Below are positions 9,007-16,176 of a stretch of DNA of 64,000 nucleotides, piece after piece. The notes under the pieces were generated by a model. That model searched no databases, had not been told where the DNA came from, and saw nothing but the letters and a program-made list of their open reading frames with translations. The stretch is taken from the NCBI GenBank assembly GCA_021833625.1, contig JAKBEU010000001.1, positions 124,001 to 188,000 on the forward strand. The letters run 5' to 3'. Source of the DNA: a bacterium. Lineage in GTDB: Bacteria > Patescibacteriota > Microgenomatia > UBA1406 > GWC2-37-13. A program made the translations under genes and the position numbers. Each line of letters starts with the position of its first letter. Positions within the stretch are counted from its first letter, which is position 1.

Positions 9007-9360
9007 ATGGACGCCCGTCATGAACGGAGAATTCGTATTGTGCAGGATCTTTTTGCTTATTCTTTTAAAAACGAACAGTTTGTTGAGCCCCATAAAGACG
9101 AACTCTTCTCTTCTCTTATTAAGGAAATGGAAGCAATAGATGCAGCGGTTGTCAAATATGCCCCGAAGTTCCCCCTTGAAAAGATTTCAAAAATAGATTT
9201 GGCGATACTTCGTCTTGCCATATTTGAACTTGCCATTCATCCCACTGAGCCGAAGAAAGTGGTCATCAACGAAGCGGTTGAGCTTGCCAAAGAACTGGGA
9301 GGAGAAAAATCATACCTATTTATAAACGGAGTTTTGGGAAAACTGATAACAAATGAATAA
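9007..9360 (+). CDS. nusB: Transcription antitermination protein NusB
   Basis: A 117-residue all-helical protein starting M-D-A-R-H-E-R-R, with the characteristic R-x-x-x-V-Q-x-L-F-x-Y near the N-terminus and the I-D-L-A-I-L-R-L-A-x-F-E-L and V-V-I-N-E-A-V-E-L-A-K segments. NusB with NusE (S10) binds boxA in rRNA leaders, and a boxA is present ahead of the 16S gene in this window. I chose the ATG at 9007; frames opening at 8941 overlap rpmF. It overlaps rnc by 8 nt, indicating translational coupling. Confidence 0.95.
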   Translation: MDARHERRIRIVQDLFAYSFKNEQFVEPHKDELFSSLIKEMEAIDAAVVKYAPKFPLEKISKIDLAILRLAIFELAIHPTEPKKVVINEAVELAKELGGEKSYLFINGVLGKLITNE

Positions 9361-10063
9361 TCATTTTAAATTATTGGAGACGAAGCTTTCGCTCAAATTC
9401 AAAGACAGACTTCTTCTTGAGAATGCGTTTGTACATCGCTCATACCTTAACGAACACAAATCGCACTACCTTCCGTCCAACGAGAAACTTGAATTTTTGG
9501 GAGACAGCGTTTTGTCGCTTACCACTTCCATTTACCTTTTTAAGCATTTCCCGTCACTTGATGAGGGGGCATATACGGACATCAAAGCCTCCATTGTACG
9601 TACGGAAAGCCTTGCGGAGGCCGCAAAAATGCTTGACCTTGGAAAATATATGTTCCTTTCCAAAGGAGAAGAGCAGAACGGGGGAAGAAACAACACAAAT
9701 ATTCTCGCCGATTGCTTTGAATCGTTTATAGCAGCTCTCTTTCTTGATAAAGGGTTTGAAGTTGCATATCAGTTTATCCTGGAATGGCTTTTTAAGGAAA
9801 AATTGGATTATATCGTGAAAAATATGCTCTACCTCTCACCGAAAAGTAGAATGCAGGAACTTATCCAGGCGAAATACCGATCTCTTCCCGTCTATGCCGT
9901 TTTATCGGAGAAAGGTCCTGAGCACAAAAAAGAATTCATCGTTTCCGTTTCCTATGACGGCAAGAAAATGGGAACAGGAACGGGAAGCTCCAAAAAAGAG
10001 GCAGAGGAAAATGCGGCAAAAGATGCATTGGAATTTTTAGACAAAAGGGGTTATAATATATAA
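9353..10063 (+). CDS. rnc: Ribonuclease III
   Basis: 236 residues. The nuclease domain (1-~155) holds the signature N-E-K-L-E-F-L-G-D-S-V-L (~43-54), and the second acidic cluster with D-C-F-E-S-F-I-A-A-L provides the remaining metal ligands. A double-stranded RNA-binding domain occupies ~160-232 and ends with the K-K-E-A-E-E-N-A-A-K-D-A-L helix. The enzyme cleaves dsRNA, including rRNA precursors. Because the 16S gene here is not joined to 23S, its processing stems would have to differ from the classical rrn operon. Confidence 0.96.
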   Translation: MNNHFKLLETKLSLKFKDRLLLENAFVHRSYLNEHKSHYLPSNEKLEFLGDSVLSLTTSIYLFKHFPSLDEGAYTDIKASIVRTESLAEAAKMLDLGKYMFLSKGEEQNGGRNNTNILADCFESFIAALFLDKGFEVAYQFILEWLFKEKLDYIVKNMLYLSPKSRMQELIQAKYRSLPVYAVLSEKGPEHKKEFIVSVSYDGKKMGTGTGSSKKEAEENAAKDALEFLDKRGYNI

Positions 10064-10104
10064 TCGCAAAACCGAAATTTATTATATTTACTATTTAATT
10101 ATTT

Positions 10105-10344
10105 ATGGCTGCCACAATCAGATTAATGAAGTTTGGAAAAAGGGGATACCCAACATACAGAATTGTCGTACTTGATAAACGAAAGAAAAGAGACGGTTCC
10201 TATCTTGAAAAATTGGGTGTCTATAATCCTCACACGGTACCCGCAACATTCACGTTTGATGAGGCTAAGCTTGATGCGTGGGTCAAAAAAGGTGCAATTA
10301 TCTCAGAAGGAATGAGAAAGCTTCTTAAAAATAAAAAGAAATAA
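10105..10344 (+). CDS. rpsP: Ribosomal protein bS16
   Basis: A 79-residue basic protein with the bS16 core: I-R-L-M-K-F-G-K-R-G-x-P-x-Y-R-I-V near the start and L-G-x-Y-N-P midway. A Lys-rich tail ends the protein. It is an early 30S assembly protein. There is no SD in front of the ATG at 10105, and the 41 nt after rnc are AT-rich without a clear promoter, so it may be the last gene of the rpmF-nusB-rnc transcript. Confidence 0.95.
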   Translation: MAATIRLMKFGKRGYPTYRIVVLDKRKKRDGSYLEKLGVYNPHTVPATFTFDEAKLDAWVKKGAIISEGMRKLLKNKKK

Positions 10345-10361
10345 ATTTATATTTCTTTTTT
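10333..10361 (+). terminator. AT-only hairpin at the rpsP 3' end
   Basis: An 11-bp perfect inverted repeat (10333-10343 with 10350-10360) with a 6-nt loop, whose 3' arm is itself T-rich. It overlaps the rpsP stop and lies between convergent rpsP and pilO. Low GC makes it a weak terminator candidate. Confidence 0.4.
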
Positions 10362-10387
10362 TCTTCGTTTCTTGTCAATCGATGTTG

Positions 10388-11083
10388 TTATGGAGTAAAA
10401 GGGTCCTTTTTCGTCGTATAATCCGTACCCACAAATTGGGAGTCAGCAGAAGCATATTGAAGTGAAATCTTTTTTCTGATAGTGTTTAACCTATCCAACT
10501 CTTCTTTTGAAAGCAATCCTACTTGAAGTGTTTCATTAAATGCGAACCGTTTGCTGTAAAAATTGAGAGTTATCTTCGTATTCGCGGAATTATTCCCTCC
10601 ATATTCTATCTTGTCACTTGTAATAAGACGTCCTCCTCCGAATTGATACTCTTCAAGAAAATTCTTAAACGCTTCCGTATCTCCCTTTCCGACTATCGTG
10701 AGAGTAAGTTTATCCTTAGTCGAAGCATTCATATTAACAACATAGTCGGTAATCATAAACTTGGAGTCGGAACTAATTCTATCCAGTGCGACGATTATTG
10801 AGAAAAAGTCCTCCGCTTCGGGGATCAATTCTACCAGTAGTTTGTTATATTCTTTTATCTGATCCGCCGTCAGAGTTTTATTATATTTCAACGTGTCATA
10901 TCTGTTTTTCAACATGGTGACTTCACTTGCAAGCAGTGCCGTTGATTTTGCTTCTTCATTAAAGCGTGCGTAATAAGAAATAACAACCAAAAAAAGCAAC
11001 AGAAGAACAAAAAAAGAAAGGAAGATGGTCCACTGATAGCGAAGAATGTTTTTTATTCTATAAAAACTTAATGATAGTTTCAT
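10388..11083 (-). CDS. pilO: Type IV pilus assembly protein PilO-like
   Basis: 231 residues with one membrane span at ~19-38 after a short cytoplasmic tail. A coiled-coil-prone segment (~45-90) and an extracytoplasmic ferredoxin-like domain follow. Sequence identity to PilO is weak, but position after pilM and pilN and topology match the PilM-PilN-PilO inner-membrane alignment complex. Start and upstream stop overlap as ATGA (11080-11083), so translation is coupled to pilN. Confidence 0.75.
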   Translation of the reverse strand: MKLSLSFYRIKNILRYQWTIFLSFFVLLLLFLVVISYYARFNEEAKSTALLASEVTMLKNRYDTLKYNKTLTADQIKEYNKLLVELIPEAEDFFSIIVALDRISSDSKFMITDYVVNMNASTKDKLTLTIVGKGDTEAFKNFLEEYQFGGGRLITSDKIEYGGNNSANTKITLNFYSKRFAFNETLQVGLLSKEELDRLNTIRKKISLQYASADSQFVGTDYTTKKDPFTP

Positions 11084-11655
11084 GTTGTTTCTTTTAATTC
11101 TTTAAACACGCCCTTCAGTTCCAGCTGATAATTTTTGACCGATGAAATATTTTGACTCAAATTAAAACTGTCCAGAGACAGGGAGGTGAAATTCTTCAAA
11201 AAGTCAGCCGATTCGATATATTTCAAAAAGGCAATCATGTCGTTGTAATTTGTAAATTTTACAACAAATCTTGTTTCTCTATTTTTATCGATGGTAATGG
11301 TATCAAGTATTGCCGTGTTACCGGACTGGTCAAGTGACTGTTTCAAAATGGTGTAGTAGGGAAGAAAGTTCGCATCGTCCTTCAAAAAATTATTTAACTG
11401 CGTCTGTTTACTTTTAAAGTAGCGCATGTTTGCTTCCGTATCTTTATCTTCAAGTAAATATTTCAGATATGTTTCCTTTTTTGTGCTCAAATCCTGTAGC
11501 TTCAAATCAAGTTGAACCGTTTTTATGATAAGAAATACAAAGATGGCAAAAGTAATAACCCCAATTACTGTGAAAATTCTCTTCAGTTTTGCCGCATTGA
11601 CGCTTATGAAGTCAAGCTGTGGTTTTTGCCTAAAGAGATTTATTCTGTTTTTCAT
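11080..11655 (-). CDS. pilN: Type IV pilus assembly protein PilN-like
   Basis: 191 residues. The short cytoplasmic N-terminus contains I-N-L-F-R, matching the conserved INLLP-type motif through which PilN docks to PilM. One membrane span lies at ~27-46, then a coiled coil and a small alpha/beta domain outside. The gene begins 3 nt after the pilM stop and overlaps pilO. It is assigned as PilN from order and topology rather than from strong family residues. Confidence 0.78.
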   Translation of the reverse strand: MKNRINLFRQKPQLDFISVNAAKLKRIFTVIGVITFAIFVFLIIKTVQLDLKLQDLSTKKETYLKYLLEDKDTEANMRYFKSKQTQLNNFLKDDANFLPYYTILKQSLDQSGNTAILDTITIDKNRETRFVVKFTNYNDMIAFLKYIESADFLKNFTSLSLDSFNLSQNISSVKNYQLELKGVFKELKETT

Positions 11656-11658
11656 TTA

Positions 11659-12687
11659 TTAACGATTGCTCGCATTTATCGCTGCGATAAAAGACGACAT
11701 TCTGTTTGCGTATGATTGTGAAATTGGGTTATTGACAAGCACGTCTCTCATTAGTAACGACTCAACGGGAAGTTGTAACAGTTCGGCAAATTTTTTATCC
11801 ATACCATGAACGGCATTGTCATGATTACACAGGTAGATTTTTTTCACGGGCAGATTGTGTTTTTCTTTCGCGATGATGACAAATTTCCCGATTTCATTCA
11901 TTAAATCACGAAGAAGCGGGCCCACATATGCAGCTAGATCATAGGTTCCGTTCTTTTCAAACCCAATAGAAGAAAGCAGCTCCAGTGCCTTCGTGTCAGC
12001 CAGCTCTAGGTTGAGTTTAAGTTCTTTTATGAACAAATCAAATCCCGTCTTAACGGAACGAAGCTCCGTAATCACTCCACCCGGCATACCAATAAGATAG
12101 AGACTTGTGGTGGAATACCCAAAATTGACGACTAAGGAGGAAGAGGGTTGTGCCTCGGTATAGGGAGCAACAGATGAAAAAAAGCGGACAATGGAGCTTA
12201 GTTCGCTTTCGAGGGAGTTCGGGATAAGGCCTGCAATTTCTATTGTTTTTTCAACCCGTTCGACAATCTTTTTCGGGGACGCAATAATAAGGATTGTGTT
12301 TTTCTTTGTTGTGGAGTTTTCTTTCACCACCTCAAGATCAAAGATGACCTGATCGATGGGAAGGGGAATAAACTGATCCGCCTGATATTTTACCGCGGAG
12401 AGAAGTTCTTTTTGATTGAGAGTTGCAAACTCCATTACCTGAGAAAAACAGAATGCATCCGGAATCACTGCATTGACTCCTCGCTTGCTTATTTTAAGAT
12501 CCTTACACAATTTTCCCACAATATCTGCCTGCATTTCTATCGTCTTCTCCGTATCGTCACTGAAGAAGTTGCTTAAAGCCTGCTCTTCTCCTATAGTGCT
12601 CAGTTCGAACTTACCGTTATTGCACTGAGCATCCGCGACGCGAATATAATGTTCTCCAAAATCAATACCAAATGATGAACTTGCCAT
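11659..12687 (-). CDS. pilM: Type IV pilus assembly ATPase PilM (actin/FtsA fold)
   Basis: 342 residues with actin-fold phosphate loops: S-F-G-I-D-F-G at the N-terminus and V-V-N-F-G-Y-S-T-T-S at ~188-197. The Q-F-I-P-L-P-x-D-Q segment (~105-113) is typical of PilM. It is cytoplasmic and binds the PilN N-terminus, linking the pilus motor platform to the envelope. It has its own TTGACA promoter, so pilMNO can be expressed apart from the prepilin genes upstream. Confidence 0.93.
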   Translation of the reverse strand: MASSSFGIDFGEHYIRVADAQCNNGKFELSTIGEEQALSNFFSDDTEKTIEMQADIVGKLCKDLKISKRGVNAVIPDAFCFSQVMEFATLNQKELLSAVKYQADQFIPLPIDQVIFDLEVVKENSTTKKNTILIIASPKKIVERVEKTIEIAGLIPNSLESELSSIVRFFSSVAPYTEAQPSSSLVVNFGYSTTSLYLIGMPGGVITELRSVKTGFDLFIKELKLNLELADTKALELLSSIGFEKNGTYDLAAYVGPLLRDLMNEIGKFVIIAKEKHNLPVKKIYLCNHDNAVHGMDKKFAELLQLPVESLLMRDVLVNNPISQSYANRMSSFIAAINASNR

Positions 12688-12695
12688 ATATATAC

Positions 12696-12724
12696 AGTAT
12701 TGGCGAAAAACGAATAAATGTCAA
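12696..12724 (-). promoter_or_regulatory. Promoter of pilMNO
   Basis: Minus strand TTGACA (12719-12724), 17-nt spacer, AATACT (12696-12701), ending 8 nt before the pilM ATG. The -35 sits in the 40-nt gap after the last prepilin gene. Confidence 0.65.
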
Positions 12725-12727
12725 CTG

Positions 12728-13267
12728 TTAGTACGTATTCAGTCTCACTTTTAAGCGATAGTCCAGCGACTGACCGTTCTTACTCACGGTATATTTCGTC
12801 GTAACGACCGATGCTCCACCGAGAGTACTTTTATAGCACGAAAATGCAAAGTTTGAAATGGAGACATCTTGGTTGGTCAAATAAGTAAGGGATGCACCAA
12901 GGGAGGCAATCCTATTGGGCGTTGGCTCGGGATTAGTCTCAAGTCCAAGTGAATAATTGTTTCCCACACTGTCTTCTACATACAATTTAGGAAAAAAAGT
13001 AGGGGTGGGGGTGGTAATCACCGGACATATATCCACATCATTATTAAGGTCTGCGCCGATAATTTTTCGCGCATTGGTAGAAAGGGAGGTCTTTACCGCC
13101 TGTGCAATATTATCTCCTTGTCGTTTTACTTCCATCATTGAGTTCAGGATTATCTGCTGACGGAAAATAACATACGAAACACCAAAAATTGCTGGCACGA
13201 TAAAAGCAACTATCCCTATAGTTACCACAAGTTCAATAAAGGTGAAGCTTTTTCTTACTGTTCCCAT
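12728..13267 (-). CDS. Prepilin-like protein (class III signal), last of six
   Basis: About 179 residues. The N-terminus is V-R-K-S followed by F-T-F-I-E-L-V-V and a long hydrophobic helix, so it has the prepilin shape with Glu at +5, but the residue before the predicted cleavage is Ser rather than Gly. The C-terminal half is beta-rich with one Cys pair. I chose the ATG at 13267, which overlaps the previous gene by 13 nt; starts further upstream read through that gene. It is probably a minor pilin of the initiating complex. Confidence 0.82.
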   Translation of the reverse strand: MGTVRKSFTFIELVVTIGIVAFIVPAIFGVSYVIFRQQIILNSMMEVKRQGDNIAQAVKTSLSTNARKIIGADLNNDVDICPVITTPTPTFFPKLYVEDSVGNNYSLGLETNPEPTPNRIASLGASLTYLTNQDVSISNFAFSCYKSTLGGASVVTTKYTVSKNGQSLDYRLKVRLNTY

Positions 13268-13698
13268 AGGTTGAAAACGCTTTGTAACGGAGCCTGGTAG
13301 GTGTTGCCGCCCTCCTGCCATTTTACATTGATAAGGACGGTCATCTGGCTTACCGGTGAGCCGACAGGTTTTAAGGTAACGGTTCGCTCAAACCCGTTGA
13401 GCGCAAACTGCGGGTCGCAGGTGGTAATGAGCCAATTAATCTCATCCCCATTGACGCAAAACGTTTTGCTTCCGCTTGGCGCATGGGAGACAAACGTATC
13501 CCATCCAAACTCTCTTTCGCTTTGCAGCATACTGAGGAGTTCATCTGCGTAGTGGGTGGCAATAATTTTATTTTTATTAATTTCTGCCTGTTTTATTGTC
13601 ATCGTGGTAATGGACACTGCGCTTACGAAAAACAAGGTAAGTATGACCGTAAAAACAAGTACTTCGACTAAAGTAAACGCTTTATTTTTTTTATTCAT
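13255..13698 (-). CDS. Prepilin-like protein (minor pilin)
   Basis: 147 residues beginning M-N-K-K-N-K-A then F-T-L-V-E-V-L-V and a ~20-residue hydrophobic helix. Ala occupies the -1 position. The globular part has two cysteines and a C-terminal L-Q-S-V-F-N-L-W segment. The ATG at 13698 overlaps the stop of the previous gene by 4 nt. Its W-rich C-terminus resembles PilV/GspI-type minor pilins in a general way only. Confidence 0.82.
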   Translation of the reverse strand: MNKKNKAFTLVEVLVFTVILTLFFVSAVSITTMTIKQAEINKNKIIATHYADELLSMLQSEREFGWDTFVSHAPSGSKTFCVNGDEINWLITTCDPQFALNGFERTVTLKPVGSPVSQMTVLINVKWQEGGNTYQAPLQSVFNLWEQ

Positions 13699-14219
13699 AG
13701 ACAAGGACAGGTAATGGGAGAACAGGATGAGCACACCCCACTCGTTACTAACCCGCTTTCGTTAATATTTACGTATTTACATTTATTTGAAACGGTGTTT
13801 TGAACGGGGATGCAGATACTTTTGTTGGTGTTCAGTTTTCCAAACGCCCCGAATGAGACTTCCATTGTCGGCGTTAAAAAAACAATATGTCCCCGAATGG
13901 GATAGGCATAACCCGTGGGAACGCCATCACAAACCGGATTTGCCCTGATAGTTGAAGGGTCAACAACAACGTTATACTGTTTCAGTTGAGGAGTAATGCC
14001 GTCCAGGTTGCCACACACCGAAACATCACCCGCATAGGCCTTATTTTTTGCCATTTCAATTACTTGAACAAAATCCTGTATCTGTTTGTCCAGTCCCTTG
14101 TCCTCCGAAAAATTGGAATACCATGCAAGAGAAGCGCCGGTGAGGGTTATGATTATTGTCGCAACGACAAGAAGTTCAACAAGTGTGAATCCCTTTTTTT
14201 TTACGTTACTTTTCCCCAT
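13695..14219 (-). CDS. Prepilin-like protein (minor pilin)
   Basis: 174 residues starting M-G-K-S-N-V-K-K-K-G followed by F-T-L-V-E-L-L-V-V, a canonical Gly(-1)/Phe(+1)/Glu(+5) processing site. The globular domain resembles GspH/FimT-type pseudopilins in length and position. The tail is unusually Cys-rich (six Cys in the last ~35 residues), suggesting disulfides or metal binding. It overlaps its upstream neighbour by 14 nt. Confidence 0.85.
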   Translation of the reverse strand: MGKSNVKKKGFTLVELLVVATIIITLTGASLAWYSNFSEDKGLDKQIQDFVQVIEMAKNKAYAGDVSVCGNLDGITPQLKQYNVVVDPSTIRANPVCDGVPTGYAYPIRGHIVFLTPTMEVSFGAFGKLNTNKSICIPVQNTVSNKCKYVNINESGLVTSGVCSSCSPITCPCL

Positions 14220-14628
14220 ATGGTCCTAAACAATAATTACAATTACTTGCTCCGCAGGACACACCCGCATCCGTTCCTCCGAGTTCCAAGAACGCGCACA
14301 CCTCATAATCCTGATTTGTCGGTCCCGGGGAATTATAGTAATACGATGTGTTTGGATCTTTTGGGTCCTTCGGAACTTTACTCAAATATATTGTCGTTCC
14401 GGGACTAGGATCGGTAAGAGCAGCGCCAAACGTTATGGTGCCCGGATAAACATTGTTATAGCTTTTATACATTTCAACGGCTGCTCTGATCTGTTCAAGA
14501 TCGGTCTTTCGCCGTGCATCACGGGACTGCTTCAGAGAACTTGAATAAGAGACTGCCGCAATGGATGCAAGAATGGAGATGATGGTGACAACGACAAGGA
14601 CTTCGATAAGGGTAAAGGCTTTTTTCAT
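14206..14628 (-). CDS. Prepilin-like protein (type II secretion G-type)
   Basis: 140 residues, M-K-K-A then F-T-L-I-E-V-L-V-V, Ala at -1. The helix continues into the S-R-D-A-R-R-K-x-D-L-x-Q-I motif shared with GspG/PilE-like pseudopilins, and the globular part ends in a four-Cys tail. The start was fixed by the ATGA overlap (14625-14628) with the preceding gene. The R-D-A-R-R-K segment recurs in three paralogues of this window. Confidence 0.87.
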   Translation of the reverse strand: MKKAFTLIEVLVVVTIISILASIAAVSYSSSLKQSRDARRKTDLEQIRAAVEMYKSYNNVYPGTITFGAALTDPSPGTTIYLSKVPKDPKDPNTSYYYNSPGPTNQDYEVCAFLELGGTDAGVSCGASNCNYCLGPYGEK

Positions 14629-15011
14629 TGTTGACTGTTTAAACAATAACCGGTCGGACTTTCCATTTCAATACTGTTTGCACATATGGAAAAATCTGTT
14701 CCCGAGGAGGTAAAGGTGTATTCCGCATTTGATTTCGGGTCAACGGGAATTGTCGGAATAAAACCGTTCGGGGCATTTACACAACCTATAGGAGCCGTCA
14801 AAGAACCACTTGAATTTGGCGTCGGATACGTATACCCGCATACTGAGTAATATTGTTCAAGGGCATTTTCAATCGCTTTCACGTCCCCCTTACGTTTTGC
14901 ATCCCTGCTTTTTTTCTGGGCTGTCGAATAAGAAACGGTCAAAATGGAGAGCATCACCGCAATAATCCCCAACACGATGAGCATTTCAAGAAGCGTAAAG
15001 GCCTTTTTCAT
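14625..15011 (-). CDS. Prepilin-like protein (GspG-type)
   Basis: 128 residues: M-K-K-A, F-T-L-L-E-M-L-I-V, long hydrophobic helix, then S-R-D-A-K-R-K-G-D-V. It is close in sequence to its two flanking paralogues, which suggests tandem duplication. Three Cys lie in the globular part. It starts 4 nt after the stop of the preceding gene. Confidence 0.86.
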   Translation of the reverse strand: MKKAFTLLEMLIVLGIIAVMLSILTVSYSTAQKKSRDAKRKGDVKAIENALEQYYSVCGYTYPTPNSSGSLTAPIGCVNAPNGFIPTIPVDPKSNAEYTFTSSGTDFSICANSIEMESPTGYCLNSQQ

Positions 15012-15015
15012 ATAT

Positions 15016-15477
15016 TTATGGTTCCGTCAATTTATAACAGAATGCCTGTCCCGTTGCGCAAACAAACCCGGAGACAGGGCAACTTGTTTTTCCAGAATCT
15101 GCCTTGTCTTCAAGGCATGCATATAGTGTATATTTCATTGAATCAGATGGATCACGGACATAATAATAACTTGTCTGACCCGGACACGAAGTCAGCGGAT
15201 CTCCTGGTACCGTACTCATATATATAATTGTCGCATCCGTTGCGTTTTTCCAGGAAGTACATGTGGCAGGGAGTGCGGTGGGATAGATTTGAGGTGTCTG
15301 GTCCTGTCGGTATAATTCGAGCGCTTTTTGTATCTGTCTCAAATCGGATTTTCGTTTTGAATCACGAGACTTTATTCTTGCCGCCATAAAATTAGGGACC
15401 AGCATCGTAACAAAACCGGCAAGTATGGAGATAACGACAAGTATTTCAATTAAGGTAAATCCGTTTCTATGTTTCAT
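15016..15477 (-). CDS. Prepilin-like protein (GspG-type), first of six
   Basis: 153 residues with a canonical site: M-K-H-R-N-G followed by F-T-L-I-E-I-L-V-V and the helix, then S-R-D-S-K-R-K-S-D-L-R-Q-I. The body has five or six Cys. The start overlaps the end of the delta'-like gene by 11 nt, so the pilin string is transcribed from the promoter ahead of that gene. Confidence 0.87.
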   Translation of the reverse strand: MKHRNGFTLIEILVVISILAGFVTMLVPNFMAARIKSRDSKRKSDLRQIQKALELYRQDQTPQIYPTALPATCTSWKNATDATIIYMSTVPGDPLTSCPGQTSYYYVRDPSDSMKYTLYACLEDKADSGKTSCPVSGFVCATGQAFCYKLTEP

Positions 15478-16120
15478 GGGTTACTTTCATACTACCCTGT
15501 TGGGAGAGAAAAATCAATATGCTGTCAAGTCCCAGCGTATGATTCACATTATTGTCCAAAATAAGTTTTCGTATTTTAAGAATATATTCCATATTTTTTT
15601 CAGTCGCATACTGTGGATACAGGGGGAGTGCTCCCAGTATTTCTTCAATACAGCGCAGCGTATCTTCTTTCGAAAATCCGGAAATGACATTCATATTTTT
15701 TCGTACATTATTCCTGTCAACAATTCGTAGAAAGGGAAGAAGGGGAGGCTTTTGAATCAAGTCATGCGTTTTTTTTGAAATGAATTTACAACGCGACAGA
15801 ATGGTCGGAAGAAGTCGTTGCGGTTCAACGACGGGCAGTAGAAAAAGGATTTTATCACTTGTTTCCTCGAGCATTTTCAATAGCGCATTTTGCACTTCAC
15901 TGCTTGAGCCGTCAACCCCTTCAAGCGTTATGAGCCGCTGTTTATCCTGATACGTGGCAAGAGTTGATTGAACGTCCTTTATCTGTACGAGAAGGAGTTC
16001 ATCTTTTTCGGGAAACGTACGTTGGATATGAAAGTCATCTATTGAAAAGAGGTTGGCATATTCGGCAATAACTGACTCAACCTGCGTATATGAATTTATT
16101 TCAATAATATGGGGTATCAC
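15467..16120 (-). CDS. holB: DNA polymerase III delta'-like clamp-loader protein, reduced
   Basis: 217 residues starting at a GTG. The segment S-E-V-Q-N-A-L-L-K-M-L-E-E followed by the sensor strand and L-S-R-C-K-F (SRC arginine-finger motif) is typical of delta' and DnaX. The N-terminal part is short and has no Walker A, so it cannot bind ATP by itself; delta' subunits are often ATPase-dead. DnaX is encoded at 46286. The odd feature is its position as first gene of the prepilin operon. A degenerate AAA+ protein with another role is possible. Confidence 0.68.
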   Translation of the reverse strand: MIPHIIEINSYTQVESVIAEYANLFSIDDFHIQRTFPEKDELLLVQIKDVQSTLATYQDKQRLITLEGVDGSSSEVQNALLKMLEETSDKILFLLPVVEPQRLLPTILSRCKFISKKTHDLIQKPPLLPFLRIVDRNNVRKNMNVISGFSKEDTLRCIEEILGALPLYPQYATEKNMEYILKIRKLILDNNVNHTLGLDSILIFLSQQGSMKVTHET

Positions 16121-16125
16121 GGTTA

Positions 16126-16154
16126 TTGCATTCTATCAGAAATCTCATTATAGT
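16126..16154 (+). promoter_or_regulatory. Promoter of pilB-pilT-pilC
   Basis: TTGCAT (16126-16131), 17-nt spacer, TATAGT (16149-16154). The predicted start near 16161 leaves a ~15-nt leader containing AGGAG (16161-16165), spaced 11 nt from the ATG. Confidence 0.65.
16130..16138 (-). promoter_or_regulatory. Extended -10 promoter of the prepilin operon
   Basis: Minus strand TGA-TAGAAT, 9 nt before the GTG at 16120. It overlaps the -35 of the divergent pilB promoter, so RNA polymerase cannot occupy both at once. Confidence 0.5.
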
Positions 16155-16176
16155 AATAGAAGGAGTCGTTTTTTTT

